Part shown: piece after piece, positions 1-8,089 of the stretch
Layout of the letters: the number at the start of each line of letters is the position of its first letter
How positions within the stretch are numbered: position 1 is the first letter of the stretch
DNA from: an uncultured bacterium
GTDB lineage: Bacteria > Bipolaricaulota > Bipolaricaulia > Bipolaricaulales > Bipolaricaulaceae
Length of the DNA stretch: 48,898 nucleotides
Reading direction: 5' to 3'
Assembly: GCA_937122485.1 (NCBI GenBank)
Contig: CAKZKH010000236.1
Location: 1-48,898 of the forward strand
Position numbers and translations under genes: made by a program
The notes under the pieces: generated by a model
The model's input: only the letters and a program-made list of their open reading frames with translations
The model's database searches: none
What the model was told of the DNA's origin: nothing

Positions 1-1389
1 GTAGAGGAAGTCCGGCTTCCCCTGAAACTTTTGGGCCAAGGCGACGAGGGCCTCCTCCGTCTTGAGGGCCTGGGTGAGGATCTGAGGCGCCCGGGCCAGC
101 TCTTGGCTGGCCGCGGCGAACCCCTCATCGCTGAGGTTGCCTCGGATTCGGGCCAACCGGAGTCCCAGGAGCATCAGGGCGGCCACCTGGGCGGTGAAGG
201 TCTTGGTGGCGGCCACGGCGATCTCCAAGCCGGCGCGGGTGTAGATCACCCCTTGGGCTTCCCGCTCCAGGGCAGAGCCCAACTTGTTGACCACGCCCAG
301 CACCCGCGATCCCCGGGCCTTGGCCTCCCGCACAGCTCCCAACGTGTCCGCGGTTTCCCCGGATTGGGACACGGCCACCACCAGCGTGCGCGCGTTCAGG
401 GCTGCGCCCTTGAACTGGAACTCGCTGGCGATCTCCGCCGTCACGGGAACCTGGAGGAGAGGTTCCCACAAGTACTCGGCGGCCACTGCGGCGTGGTAGG
501 AGGTGCCGCAGGCCACAAGGTAAATGTGGTCCACCGACCGAAGCTCTTGGGCCAGGCGGCCGTCCCATTCCGCGTGGAGCTGGTCGCGGAGGGTATCGGC
601 CACCGCTTGGGGCTGCTCATGAATCTCCTTGTGCATGTAGTGGCGGTGGCCCCCCTTCTGGGCCACCGCGTCGTCCCAGGGCACGCGGACGAACTGGGGT
701 TCCTTGGGGTGGCCGTCGCGGTTCCACACCTCCACCTGCCCAGGCCTGACCCGCACCGTGTCCCCCTCGTCCAGGAAGAGGAAGTCGCGGGTGTAGGGCA
801 GCAACGCGGGAGCATCGGAGGCGAGGAACCCCGCTCCGGGAAGGAGGCCCACAACCAGGGGGCTTCCCCAGCGGGCGGCCACGATCTCGTCAGGGTGATC
901 GGCGTGGACCACGGCGATCGCTAGGGCCCCCTGGGCGCGGGCAAAGGCCTTCTGGACCGCGGAAAGGAGGTCCCCCTTGTAGTACTCCTCCACCAGGTGC
1001 ACCAGCACTTCGGTGTCCGTGTCGGACACAAAGCGGTGCCCCGAGGCCCGGAGGGCGTCCTTGAGCTCCCGGTGGTTCTCGATGATGCCGTTGTGGACGA
1101 GGGCCAGCTTGCCCGAGCAGTCGGTGTGGGGGTGCGCGTTCTCCACTGTGGGTAGACCGTGGGTGGCCCATCGGGTGTGGCCAATCCCCAACGCTGCGGG
1201 GCAAGGGTTCGCGGCCAGGGCTTCCTCCAGCTCCCGGATCTTCCCGACCTTTCGGGCGAGCACGATCTGTCCCCCGTGCACGAGGGCCACACCCGCCGAA
1301 TCGTAGCCCCGGTACTCCAACCGGCGCAGGCCCTCCAGAAGGATCTTTTGCGCTGGACTGTTGCCCACATACCCCACGATTCCGCACAT
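1..1389 (-). CDS. glmS: Glutamine-fructose-6-phosphate aminotransferase, partial (C-terminus beyond window)
   Basis: Makes glucosamine-6-phosphate from fructose-6-phosphate and glutamine, the first step towards UDP-GlcNAc for the cell wall. The protein begins MCGIVGYVGN, so Cys2 becomes the N-terminal nucleophile of the class II glutaminase domain (about residues 1-220). Next come the first sugar-isomerase (SIS) domain, with VACGTSYHAA and VSQSGETADT, and the AATKTFTAQ stretch leading towards the second SIS domain. 463 codons are present of a usual ~600; the rest lies off the left edge. The start is fixed by the obligatory Cys2. A TATAAT hexamer lies 9 bases upstream and there is no ribosome binding site, so the mRNA is probably leaderless. 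Divergent from the gene at 1486. Identity is very secure. Confidence 0.97.
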   Translation of the reverse strand, partial: MCGIVGYVGNSPAQKILLEGLRRLEYRGYDSAGVALVHGGQIVLARKVGKIRELEEALAANPCPAALGIGHTRWATHGLPTVENAHPHTDCSGKLALVHNGIIENHRELKDALRASGHRFVSDTDTEVLVHLVEEYYKGDLLSAVQKAFARAQGALAIAVVHADHPDEIVAARWGSPLVVGLLPGAGFLASDAPALLPYTRDFLFLDEGDTVRVRPGQVEVWNRDGHPKEPQFVRVPWDDAVAQKGGHRHYMHKEIHEQPQAVADTLRDQLHAEWDGRLAQELRSVDHIYLVACGTSYHAAVAAEYLWEPLLQVPVTAEIASEFQFKGAALNARTLVVAVSQSGETADTLGAVREAKARGSRVLGVVNKLGSALEREAQGVIYTRAGLEIAVAATKTFTAQVAALMLLGLRLARIRGNLSDEGFAAASQELARAPQILTQALKTEEALVALAQKFQGKPDFLY

Positions 1390-1398
1390 GGCAAGGCG

Positions 1399-1404
1399 AT
1401 TATA
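1399..1404 (-). promoter_or_regulatory. -10 element of glmS (leaderless type)
   Basis: TATAAT on the minus strand followed by 9 bases and the glmS ATG. No clear -35. Transcription would start at or next to the start codon. Confidence 0.6.
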
Positions 1405-1448
1405 GCCCGAATGTAACGTAGCCCATGGTCGGCCGAGGGGCCGATGGC

Positions 1449-1454
1449 TATAAT
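1449..1454 (+). promoter_or_regulatory. -10 element for the bifunctional-nuclease gene
   Basis: Perfect TATAAT, 31 bases before the ATG at 1486. Unlike its divergent neighbour glmS, this gene keeps a leader with a Shine-Dalgarno sequence (GAGGAGGGG at 1471-1479). Confidence 0.6.
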
Positions 1455-1485
1455 GGGCGGCGAGGTGCGCGAGGAGGGGATTCAC

Positions 1486-2007
1486 ATGAAGGAAGCTGAG
1501 GTCAGGGCGCTGCTTCTTGATCCCACGACCAAGACGCCGGTCTTGCTCTTGCAGGATCGGAATTCCACCAAGGCTATGCCCATCTGGATTGGGGAACCTG
1601 AGGCGATGTCCATTGCCTTAGCCCTGCAGGGACACGCCTTCCCGCGCCCGCTATCCCACGACCTGATGAAGCACTTGCTCACCACCTTGGGGGGGTGGTT
1701 GGAGCGGGTGGTGATCACCAGCGTGCAGGAGAACACCTACTTTGCCACCCTGGTGGTCCGGGACGCCACCGGGGCCCTCCAGGACATCGACGCTCGCCCG
1801 TCGGACGCTGTGGCCCTGGCCCTGCGCACCCAAGCCCCCATCTACGTGGCGGACGAGGTGTTCGATAAAGTGGCCATCGATTCCCCTCTTGCCGAGGAAG
1901 AGCAGTTCGAGAAGTTCGTCGAACAGGGACTGCGCCTTACGGAGTTCCGGCGGCGCCTATCCGATCCCGAAGGAAAAGCCAGCGGTCCGGAAGAGGATCA
2001 AGCGTAA
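1486..2007 (+). CDS. Bifunctional nuclease family (DUF151) protein
   Basis: 173 residues. Matches the DUF151 / bifunctional nuclease domain by pattern: PIWIGEPEAMSIALALQG near residues 25-45, RPLSHDLMKHLLTTLGG after it, and DARPSDAVALALR near residue 105. The C-terminus is charged and low in complexity. Members of this family in plants and some bacteria have been reported as DNases/RNases; in most bacteria the role is unknown. An ATG at 1444 would lie upstream of and inside the -10 hexamer, so I place the start at 1486, behind a good Shine-Dalgarno site. Its 3' end overlaps the 3' end of the convergent gene 1937-2629 by 71 bases. Family assignment is firm, function is not. Confidence 0.88.
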   Translation: MKEAEVRALLLDPTTKTPVLLLQDRNSTKAMPIWIGEPEAMSIALALQGHAFPRPLSHDLMKHLLTTLGGWLERVVITSVQENTYFATLVVRDATGALQDIDARPSDAVALALRTQAPIYVADEVFDKVAIDSPLAEEEQFEKFVEQGLRLTEFRRRLSDPEGKASGPEEDQA

Positions 2008-2629
2008 ACAGGTCCCGCAACTCCAACCCCAGGTTCGTCCGCAGCTCCACAATGCGAACCTCCAAGGGGGGGACTTCCCAATTCTCTCGCACCACGATCC
2101 GCGTGGGTAAGTTCGTGGTCGGGTCGAACTGGAGCACAGTCTCGGCTGTTCCGGGGGGAAAACCTCTCACCGCGAAGGTGTCCTGGTCGAGGCGGGCCAA
2201 GCTCAAGCGGCCTTGGCGGAGAGCGGCCTGAACCTCCCCTGGGCTGGGAACTTCCAGGGAGAACGTGTTCGGGGGGAAGCGCAGCTCGATGGCCAGGTTC
2301 ATGTCCGGGCGGTGGTGGAGGAGGAGCTGTTCCTCGGGGACAGTTCGGAAGGCGTATATGTGCCCTTGGAGCGCCGAGGGGCTCTGTACCTCCAAGCGCA
2401 CGCTGGTGGGAGCGAGGTAGAGGATTGTGGCGTCGATCGGGCTTTCCCCACCGCGCTGGAGTCGCACCAGGGCTCGCGCATCGCGGACGGCGGCCCAGGC
2501 GTTCGCTGCGGCCGTGATTCGCTCGGCCACGCGGAGAGGGGAGGCCGGATCCAACCAGGGCCAGGCCCACACCAGCACCCCCAGGGTGATCCCCACGAGC
2601 AGAACAACCGCCACCGGCCAGAGGTTCAT
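1937..2629 (-). CDS. Membrane-anchored LolA-like / lipoprotein-sorting-like protein
   Basis: 230 residues. A single N-terminal hydrophobic segment (MNLWPVAVVLLVGITLG...) acts as signal anchor or uncleaved signal; no lipobox cysteine is visible. The rest is beta-rich, and a region with FDPTTNLPTRIVVRENW resembles the outer-membrane lipoprotein-sorting (LolA/LolB-like) fold, in which strands alternate with 'D..T.LP..I' turns. By analogy it may handle lipoproteins or sense the envelope, but I recognise no exact family. The start at 2629 is chosen because TATGAT lies 7 bases upstream; an ATG at 2641 would lie inside that hexamer. Divergent from pgk, convergent with the DUF151 gene. Confidence 0.75.
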   Translation of the reverse strand: MNLWPVAVVLLVGITLGVLVWAWPWLDPASPLRVAERITAAANAWAAVRDARALVRLQRGGESPIDATILYLAPTSVRLEVQSPSALQGHIYAFRTVPEEQLLLHHRPDMNLAIELRFPPNTFSLEVPSPGEVQAALRQGRLSLARLDQDTFAVRGFPPGTAETVLQFDPTTNLPTRIVVRENWEVPPLEVRIVELRTNLGLELRDLFTLDPLPDRWLFLRDRIGAAGTP

Positions 2630-2636
2630 CCCCGCA

Positions 2637-2642
2637 ATCATA
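2637..2642 (-). promoter_or_regulatory. -10 element of the LolA-like gene (leaderless type)
   Basis: TATGAT on the minus strand, 7 bases, then ATG at 2629. No ribosome binding site. Confidence 0.5.
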
Positions 2643-2702
2643 CCGGCCCCTGGTTGCCCGGGGGCCCGGGCCAGCCTAGAATGCGCGCGGGGTGATTGGC
2701 AC

Positions 2703-3884
2703 GTGCAATTGCGAGCAATCCGAGGATTGAAGGTCGAAGGTCGGCGGGTCCTTTTCCGGGCCGATCTCAATGTGCCCCTTGACGGCCAGCGGGTGGCCGA
2801 GGATGGCCGCATCCGGGCTGTGCTCCCCACCCTCCAGTGGCTGCTGGATCGGGGGGCCAAGGTGGCGGTTTGCTCCCACCTGGGTCGCCCCGATGGACGC
2901 GTCGTGGAAGAGCTCCGCTTGGGCCCTGTGGGCGTGCGGTTGGGGGAGCTCCTTGGGCGCCCCGTTCCCCGCCTGGGGGTTTGTGTGGGGCGGGAGGTCC
3001 AAGAAGCGGTAAGCCGCCTCGAACCTGGATCGGTAATCCTCCTGGAGAACGTGCGGTTCCACCCCGAAGAGGAGGAGAACGACCCGGAGTTCGCCCGGAG
3101 GCTGGCCGCGCCGTTCGACCTGTTTGTGAACGACGCATTTGCCACGGCCCATCGGGCTCACGCCTCCACCGTGGGGGTGACCCGCTACTTGCCCTCCTAC
3201 GCGGGGTTCCTCATGGAACGGGAGGTGGAGGTGCTGGGAGGGCTTCTGGAGAATCCCCGCCGCCCGTTTTACGTCCTGGTGGGGGGCAAGAAGGCCAAGG
3301 ACAAGCTGGGGGTGCTCACCGATCTCCTCCCCCATGTGGACGGGTTCCTGGTGGGTGGGGGCGTGGCGTTCACCTTCCTCCTTGCCCGTGGCGATTCCAT
3401 CGGTAGGTCCGTGGCTGATGCAGATTTGGTGGATACGTTGAAAGATCTGATGGGTAAGGCCGACGCCCAGGGCAAGAAGATCCATCTCCCGGTGGATGTG
3501 GTGGCGGCTCCGGAAGTTTCGGCTCAAGCCGAGAGCAAGACTGTTCCGGCCGACAAGATCCCTCCGCAGTGGATGGGGTTGGACATCGGACCGGAGACGG
3601 CCGCGGCCTACGCCCGCATCGTCAAGGAGGCCGGTACGGTTGTGTGGACGGGCCCCATGGGGGCGTTTGAGTTTGCGCCGTTCGCCCGGGGGACGAAGGC
3701 CATGGCCGAGGCCCTGGTCTCCTCCAAGGCGTTTACGGTGGTGGGAGGGGGGGAGACGGGGGAGGCCGTGGAGAAAATGGGCCTTGGGGAGAAGTTCGGG
3801 TACATCTCCACCGGGGGCGGTGCTACCTTGGATTTCTTGCGGGGGAAGTCCATGCCGGCCCTGGAGCCCCTTCGGGCGAGCTAA
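2703..3884 (+). CDS. pgk: Phosphoglycerate kinase
   Basis: Glycolysis/gluconeogenesis: transfers phosphate between 1,3-bisphosphoglycerate and ADP. 393 residues, the normal bacterial length. Clear motifs in order: FRADLNVPLD (about 20), CSHLGRPDG, ENVRFHPEEEEND, NDAFATAHRAHAS, GGKKAKDKLGVL, GPMGAFEF and VVGGGETGEAV near the C-terminus (nucleotide site). The start is a GTG giving VQLRAIRGLKVEGRRV; GGGGTGA at 2690-2696 is a weak ribosome site and TAGAAT at 2677-2682 a possible -10. It ends 46 bases before tRNA-Gly, which has its own promoter. No gap gene adjoins it. Confidence 0.97.
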   Translation: MQLRAIRGLKVEGRRVLFRADLNVPLDGQRVAEDGRIRAVLPTLQWLLDRGAKVAVCSHLGRPDGRVVEELRLGPVGVRLGELLGRPVPRLGVCVGREVQEAVSRLEPGSVILLENVRFHPEEEENDPEFARRLAAPFDLFVNDAFATAHRAHASTVGVTRYLPSYAGFLMEREVEVLGGLLENPRRPFYVLVGGKKAKDKLGVLTDLLPHVDGFLVGGGVAFTFLLARGDSIGRSVADADLVDTLKDLMGKADAQGKKIHLPVDVVAAPEVSAQAESKTVPADKIPPQWMGLDIGPETAAAYARIVKEAGTVVWTGPMGAFEFAPFARGTKAMAEALVSSKAFTVVGGGETGEAVEKMGLGEKFGYISTGGGATLDFLRGKSMPALEPLRAS

Positions 3885-3892
3885 CCGGCGAG

Positions 3893-3921
3893 TTGACGAT
3901 GCCCCGGCAGGGCAGTATCCT
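3893..3921 (+). promoter_or_regulatory. Promoter of tRNA-Gly
   Basis: TTGACG (3893-3898), 17-base spacer, TATCCT (3916-3921). The mature tRNA 5' end is 9 bases after the -10, which helps calibrate the -10 to +1 distance in this genome. Confidence 0.75.
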
Positions 3922-3930
3922 CCTTCACGC

Positions 3931-4006
3931 GCGGGCGTAGCTCATTTGGTAGAGCGTCAGCTTCCCAAGCTGAAGGCCGCGGGTTCGACTCCCGTCGCCC
4001 GCTCCA
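3931..4006 (+). tRNA. tRNA-Gly (anticodon CCC)
   Basis: Full cloverleaf: acceptor GCGGGCG/CGCCCGC, D-arm GTAGCTCATTTGGTAGAGC, anticodon loop TTCCCAA on a TCAGC/GCTGA stem, T-arm GCGGGTTCGACTCCCGT, discriminator T and an encoded CCA. Confidence 0.95.
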
Positions 4007-4027
4007 ACGCACGGGAGGTGTTCCCCT

Positions 4028-4624
4028 CTGTCCCTTGTCCTGACTTTAGAAACCCTGGCCGAGCAGGCCCGACGTTGCACCCGCTGCGGTCTAGCCCAGG
4101 GGCGGAAGAGCGTCGTGTTCGGGGAGGGCCACCCCCGGGCGGCGGTGATGTTGGTGGGGGAGGGCCCTGGGGAAGTGGAAGACGACACGGGGCGGCCGTT
4201 CGTGGGGCCGGCCGGCCAGCTCCTCACCGACATCTTGAAGTCGGTGCACATCGCCCGCGAAGACGTGTACATCACCAACGTGGTCAAGTGCCGGCCCCCG
4301 GGGAACCGTGTCCCGACCAAAGTGGAGATGAAGGCGTGTTGGCCCTGGCTCGCTGCCCAGATCGCGTTGATCAATCCCAAGGTCGTGGTCACCTTGGGCA
4401 ACACGCCCACCTCGTGGTTTCTCTCCTCCGACCAAGGTATCACCGAGTTGAGGGGGCGGTTCCATCGGTGGAAGGGGGGCATTGAAGTGTTTCCCATGTA
4501 CCACCCCAGCTATCTTCTGCGCAACCAAAGCCGGGCCCGGGGGAGCCCCAAACACCAAACATGGCTGGACGTTCAGGCCCTCAAGGACAGGCTGACACTC
4601 CTTTCCCTGACCCCGGCGGGTTGA
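4028..4624 (+). CDS. Type 4 uracil-DNA glycosylase (4Fe-4S)
   Basis: Removes uracil from DNA at the start of base-excision repair; type 4 enzymes are typical of thermophiles. Motif A is VGEGPGEVEDDTGRPFVGPAGQLL, motif B region YHPSYLL, with TNVVKCRPPGNR and PKVVVTLGN between them. The first ATG/GTG/TTG codon in frame (GTG 4115) would remove the CTRC pair of the iron-sulfur cluster and the conserved helix ETLAEQARRCTRCGLAQGR. That stretch is open and matches the family, so translation must begin upstream. I chose CTG 4028, 9 bases after GGGAGG (4013-4018); CTG 4040 is an alternative. No ATG, GTG or TTG exists in frame after the tRNA. Downstream TPR gene overlaps by 4 bases. Confidence 0.88.
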   Translation: MSLVLTLETLAEQARRCTRCGLAQGRKSVVFGEGHPRAAVMLVGEGPGEVEDDTGRPFVGPAGQLLTDILKSVHIAREDVYITNVVKCRPPGNRVPTKVEMKACWPWLAAQIALINPKVVVTLGNTPTSWFLSSDQGITELRGRFHRWKGGIEVFPMYHPSYLLRNQSRARGSPKHQTWLDVQALKDRLTLLSLTPAG

Positions 4625-5088
4625 GCCCCGGGGAGCGGGCGGCGCGGGTGAGGGAGGCCCTGGCCCAAGCCGAACAGCTCCGGCAGGCCCGTCGGTTCAA
4701 GGAAGGCATCGATCTGTTGGTGGAGGCGCTCCGCTACGGCGTGGACAAAGCCCAGGTCTATTTTCGGTTGGGGAACCTGTACTTCGACGCCGGGGACCTG
4801 GATCGGGCGGAGTACGCCTACGGCCGCGCGGTTCAGGAGGATCCCCGCCACGCCTCGGCCCACCACAACCTCGGCGTGGTTTACCGCAAGCAGGGGAGAA
4901 TCTCCGCTTCGGTCAAGATGCTCAAGAAGGCCCGCTCCCTGGAGTTGCGCTACCCTCCCAAGGTCGAGGTCAACGAGGGCCAACGCCGGTTCTTGAAGGC
5001 CTTGGCTTGGCGGCTCACCCTGATCCCCTTGGGGTTTCTGGTGGCCGTGCTCCTGCTGTTGTGGATCGTGGGCCGGTTCTTCCGCTAA
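4621..5088 (+). CDS. TPR protein with C-terminal membrane anchor
   Basis: About 155 residues. At least two tetratricopeptide repeats are visible (AQVYFRLGNLYFDAGDLDRAEYAY and ASAHHNLGVVYRKQGRISAS), followed by a basic segment and one C-terminal transmembrane helix (LIPLGFLVAVLLLLWIVG). It would be a tail-anchored scaffold facing the cytoplasm. I place the start at TTG 4621, which overlaps the UDG stop as TTGA and so allows translational coupling; an in-frame ATG at 4561 would give 20 more residues but lies deep inside UDG and has no ribosome site. Function unknown. Confidence 0.75.
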   Translation: MSPGERAARVREALAQAEQLRQARRFKEGIDLLVEALRYGVDKAQVYFRLGNLYFDAGDLDRAEYAYGRAVQEDPRHASAHHNLGVVYRKQGRISASVKMLKKARSLELRYPPKVEVNEGQRRFLKALAWRLTLIPLGFLVAVLLLLWIVGRFFR

Positions 5089-5097
5089 CCCCGCTTT

Positions 5098-6096
5098 TCA
5101 CGCGATGTACTGGTCGTAGAGGCTCTGGGCCCGCTCGGGTGAGTTGACGCCGTGCACGAGGGCGCGCCCGTCCGGAAAGACCACGAAGCGGGCCTCCCCG
5201 GCCTGGAAAAAGAGGAGCCCGTGGGACAAGCGCACCTTCCCCAGCGGGGCCAGCCGCTGGGCCAAACCGGCAAGGTCCAGCTCCCCAGGGCGGCGCGGCC
5301 TTACTTGCACCACATCTCCGCATAGCAGGGCCGTACCAGACTGTTGCCTAAGAAACTCGAAATCCCTCTGCCCGCAGCTTGGGCAGCTCGGCGAGCGCTG
5401 CATCTCCACCACCTGGGTCCGCTTGGTCCACAGGTCGAGGTAGAACAGTTCGCCGGGGCGCAGGTCCGGGCTTGCGGTCAAAGTCTGGATCGCAGTGGCG
5501 GCCTGGACGGCAGCCAGTGCCTTGGGTACCGGTCCCAAAATCCCCGCTTGGGCACAGGTGGGCAGCGCCCCGGGGGCCGGAGGATGGGGAAAAACACAGC
5601 GCAGGCATGGCCCCTTCTCCGGAACGATGGGCATGGTCATTCCGTAGGTGGCCAGCACGGCCGTGTAGACGTAAGGGATACGGTGCTTCACGCAGGCGTC
5701 GTTGAGGAGGTAGCGGGTCTCCATGTTGTCCAGGCCGTCCACCACCGCGTCCACCTTGGGCACCCATTCTTCGGCGAGTTCCCCGTCGAAGTGGGCGACG
5801 AGGGGCTCCACCACGGCGTCGGGGGCGATGGCCCGGAGCTTGTCGGCCGCGGCCCAGGCCTTGGGCTGACCCAATTCGGCGGGGGTAAACAAGCTGACCC
5901 GGTGGAGGTTGTGCACTTCCACAATGTCCCGGTCGACCAGGATCAAGTGGCCCACGCCGGCGCGGAGGAGGGCCTCGGCGGTGTGGGTGCCCAACGCTCC
6001 ACAGCCCACCACAAGCACCCGGCCCTTCCCCAGCCGAGCCTGCCCCTCGGGGCCCACCTCGGGAAGGACATGGTGACGGGCGAACCTATGCTCCAC
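5098..6096 (-). CDS. ThiF/MoeB/HesA-family adenylyltransferase
   Basis: 332 residues. The E1-like fold begins VLVVGCGALGTHTAEALLRAGVG (nucleotide-binding Rossmann motif), then LVDRDIVEVHNLHR, PKAWAAADKLRAIAP and DGLDNMETRYLLND. A zinc site is suggested by CLRC (about residue 170) and CPSCG (about residue 250). Such enzymes adenylate the C-terminal glycine of a ubiquitin-like sulfur carrier (ThiS or MoaD) for thiamine or molybdopterin synthesis. About 85 residues after the zinc pair form a small extra domain as in many ThiF homologues. No carrier-protein gene lies beside it, so thiamine versus molybdopterin cannot be decided. The start is GTG 6096. Convergent with the TPR gene (9-base gap). 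Confidence 0.88.
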   Translation of the reverse strand: MEHRFARHHVLPEVGPEGQARLGKGRVLVVGCGALGTHTAEALLRAGVGHLILVDRDIVEVHNLHRVSLFTPAELGQPKAWAAADKLRAIAPDAVVEPLVAHFDGELAEEWVPKVDAVVDGLDNMETRYLLNDACVKHRIPYVYTAVLATYGMTMPIVPEKGPCLRCVFPHPPAPGALPTCAQAGILGPVPKALAAVQAATAIQTLTASPDLRPGELFYLDLWTKRTQVVEMQRSPSCPSCGQRDFEFLRQQSGTALLCGDVVQVRPRRPGELDLAGLAQRLAPLGKVRLSHGLLFFQAGEARFVVFPDGRALVHGVNSPERAQSLYDQYIA

Positions 6097-6187
6097 GGTC
6101 CCTGATTGTTTCGCAATAGCCCAAGGCCAGCAACTTTCGTGGCCGGCAGGCGTTCTCGGGGTTAGACTGCAAGGCTAGGAGGTCGTG

Positions 6188-6628
6188 ATGGCAAGAGTCT
6201 TCGTCTCTGTGGTGTGCGTGGGGCTTGTGGGGTGGGCGGCTGCCGCTCAGCCCGTGGACCCTGCTTTGGTGGTTCAGGTGTCGGTGGCCACGGTCACCTC
6301 GTACATCGGGGGCGCGCTGGGGGCGGAGTTGGGGACGGCCATTGCCCGCTGGGCGGGGTGGAGCACGATCGGAGGGCACTTGGCGGGGATTGTGATGGGC
6401 TATGCGGGCTATGCCCTCGGGGCCACCGCGGGGTCCGGCCTGGGGGTGGCCCTCAGCGGACGGTTGCTTGGATTGGAGGGCAACGTCGTATTGGGCTTTG
6501 TGGGTTCAGGAGCGGGAACGGCTTTGGGCTTTGGGATCGCGGCCACCTTCAATACGGAAGGCGCCTTCTGGCTGAGTCCACCCTTGGCCGCCCTCTTGGG
6601 TACGTTGGGCTACCGCCTGAATCGCTAG
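6188..6628 (+). CDS. Glycine-rich exported/membrane protein, unknown
   Basis: 146 residues. A signal-like N-terminus (MARVFVSVVCVGLVGWAAAAQP) is followed by about 110 residues of small, hydrophobic Gly/Ala-rich sequence with recurring G-x-x-x-G spacing (GGALGAELG, GHLAGIVMGYAGYALGATAGSGLG, GFVGSGAGTALGFG), a pattern seen in tightly packed membrane helices. It ends with a conserved-looking LLGTLGYRLNR. The start is ATG 6188 behind AGGAGG (6177-6182); an adjacent in-frame GTG 6185 is too close. I do not recognise a family. Confidence 0.7.
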   Translation: MARVFVSVVCVGLVGWAAAAQPVDPALVVQVSVATVTSYIGGALGAELGTAIARWAGWSTIGGHLAGIVMGYAGYALGATAGSGLGVALSGRLLGLEGNVVLGFVGSGAGTALGFGIAATFNTEGAFWLSPPLAALLGTLGYRLNR

Positions 6629-6773
6629 CGCCGAGGGCGTAGACCCAAGGACCCGCATCCTGGCCGGTCAAAGGCCCGCAGGCACAGCCGAACTCACCGT
6701 TCGCCGGGTCCCTGTGGGGAGATTCCCGACTCCGGGCTGTGACGGTCCAGAGGGCTACCCTGCGCTGGGGCCT

Positions 6774-7789
6774 CCCCCCCCACCTTGCCCTGGGGTCCAA
6801 AACGGTGTGCAGGAGGTCCAAGAAGAACACGGACGGCCCAAGGCGCTAGGCGTACACCCCGGCGGCGCCCACAATCACGGGAACGTCGGTGAGGCCGATG
6901 GCCTTGTACACGAGTGTCCCGAGCCCGCTCCACGCAGACACAATCTCCAGAGTCACTGATCCCATCCAGGAGCTGATGAGAATCTGGCCGAAGGAAGTGA
7001 TGACCGTGGGAAGGCTGGCCGCAACACGTGCCGCCGCTGGAGAATCCGCCGGGGCGTGTCTTTGGCCACCTTCACGCAGTCCTCCATCGAGCTGAGGAGG
7101 AAGAAGGTCCGCCTGGAGAACTTCCCTGGAAGATTCCGCCCACGAACCAGGCGGAGACCGAAAGGATGAGGTGGGGGACCAGGGAGGTGAAAACGGCCAA
7201 GGCTCCTTGGGCAGGGGGTACGTCCACCGTGCTCCCCTACGGCGACACCCGCGAGGATGAGGCGATGAGGACGATCCCGGAGAACCAAGCGGGAGGACCG
7301 GAAGGGGGGGCCAAGGGCACCACGAGGCCATCGAAGGTTCTTTCTCAATGCCTGGAGAGGTTTAGGGGCAAGGAATGAGCAGTGAAAGGGAAGGTCAGCT
7401 GAGAGAGAGGACGATGGCGCGAAGGTGTCAGGGATCGCCTCGAGGAGAATGTGGCGGACCTCACTGGAGGGAGTGAAGCTGAGGATGATGGCGTGGACCA
7501 AGTGGCGCAAGCTCCGATGAGCCCAGGGTCTGTCCAGTCCGCACTCCCGGCGCTTCTGCTCCACCAGGGTGTTGTACATCTCTCGGTACTTTTCAGGTTT
7601 GAGCTGGCTGCGCAGGGGTTCCAGGATAGCCGCCGCTTCCCCCCGAACGAGGACCTCCCCCACCTTGTCCAGCTGGCGGCCCATCGCGGCGATCACCACC
7701 GTGATCTGCACCTCGACTGCCACCGCCAACACCAGCAAGGCCGCTCGGACCGCTGTGTACCATGCCAAACGGAGCAAATCCCCGCCCAT
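6774..7789 (-). pseudogene. Decayed DppB-like peptide ABC transporter permease
   Basis: Pieces of one permease lie in order in three frames. N-terminal piece from ATG 7789: MGGDLLRLAWYTAVRAALLV..., then YNTLVEQKRRECGLDRPW and LLEAIPDTF. Middle piece: WFSGIVLIA, an in-frame TAG (7237-7239), then STVDVPPAQGALAVF and VPHLILSVSAW. The next piece, AARVAASLPTVITSF, continues through SWMGSVTLEIVSAWSGLG and DVPVIVGAAGVYA before a stop. The last piece is VFFLDLLHTVLDPRARWGG. All match the usual order in dipeptide/oligopeptide permeases (binding-protein-dependent transport inner-membrane component). At least three frameshifts and two stops make it non-functional. No partner permease, ATPase or binding protein remains. 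Confidence 0.85.
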
Positions 7790-8036
7790 CGTCAACCCCT
7801 GAGGACGTGCCTCAAGTACGAGGGCTAGGTGGAATGCAGGACGAAAGGGAAAGAGAGTCAACGCCTGCGCGGAGTCGAGCTGAGCGCGATCCGCAGGCTG
7901 CGTTCGTCTTCCCCGCAGGGCAGGTTCAGCTGGTTGGGGCAGTCGCCCTTCGCCGGCCCTGCATGGGGCCCGAGGGCGTCCCGCTGCGCCAGGGGGCCTT
8001 CTCCCAGCTGAGGCCAGGGTATAGAATGCCCAAGGG
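7790..8036. other. No gene recognised (upstream of pseudogene and HIT gene)
   Basis: About 250 bases between the dead permease and the HIT leader. No ORF shows family-like composition. A possible -10 for the HIT gene (TATAGA / TAGAAT) lies at 8020-8027. Confidence 0.5.
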
Positions 8037-8079
8037 CTTGTGCGGCTGCAGGTGTCGGGGCCGGTACAGGTTGCACAAG
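8037..8079 (+). promoter_or_regulatory. Leader hairpin reaching the HIT gene ribosome site
   Basis: CTTGTGC (8037-8043) is exactly complementary to GCACAAG (8073-8079), whose last three bases are the start of the Shine-Dalgarno AAGGAGG (8077-8083). The stem could hide part of the ribosome site. Confidence 0.4.
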
Positions 8080-8089
8080 GAGGCCGGGC

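Noticed and set aside
1390-1440. glmS ribozyme upstream of glmS
   Set aside because: The -10 lies 9 bases before the start codon, leaving no room for a leader ribozyme.
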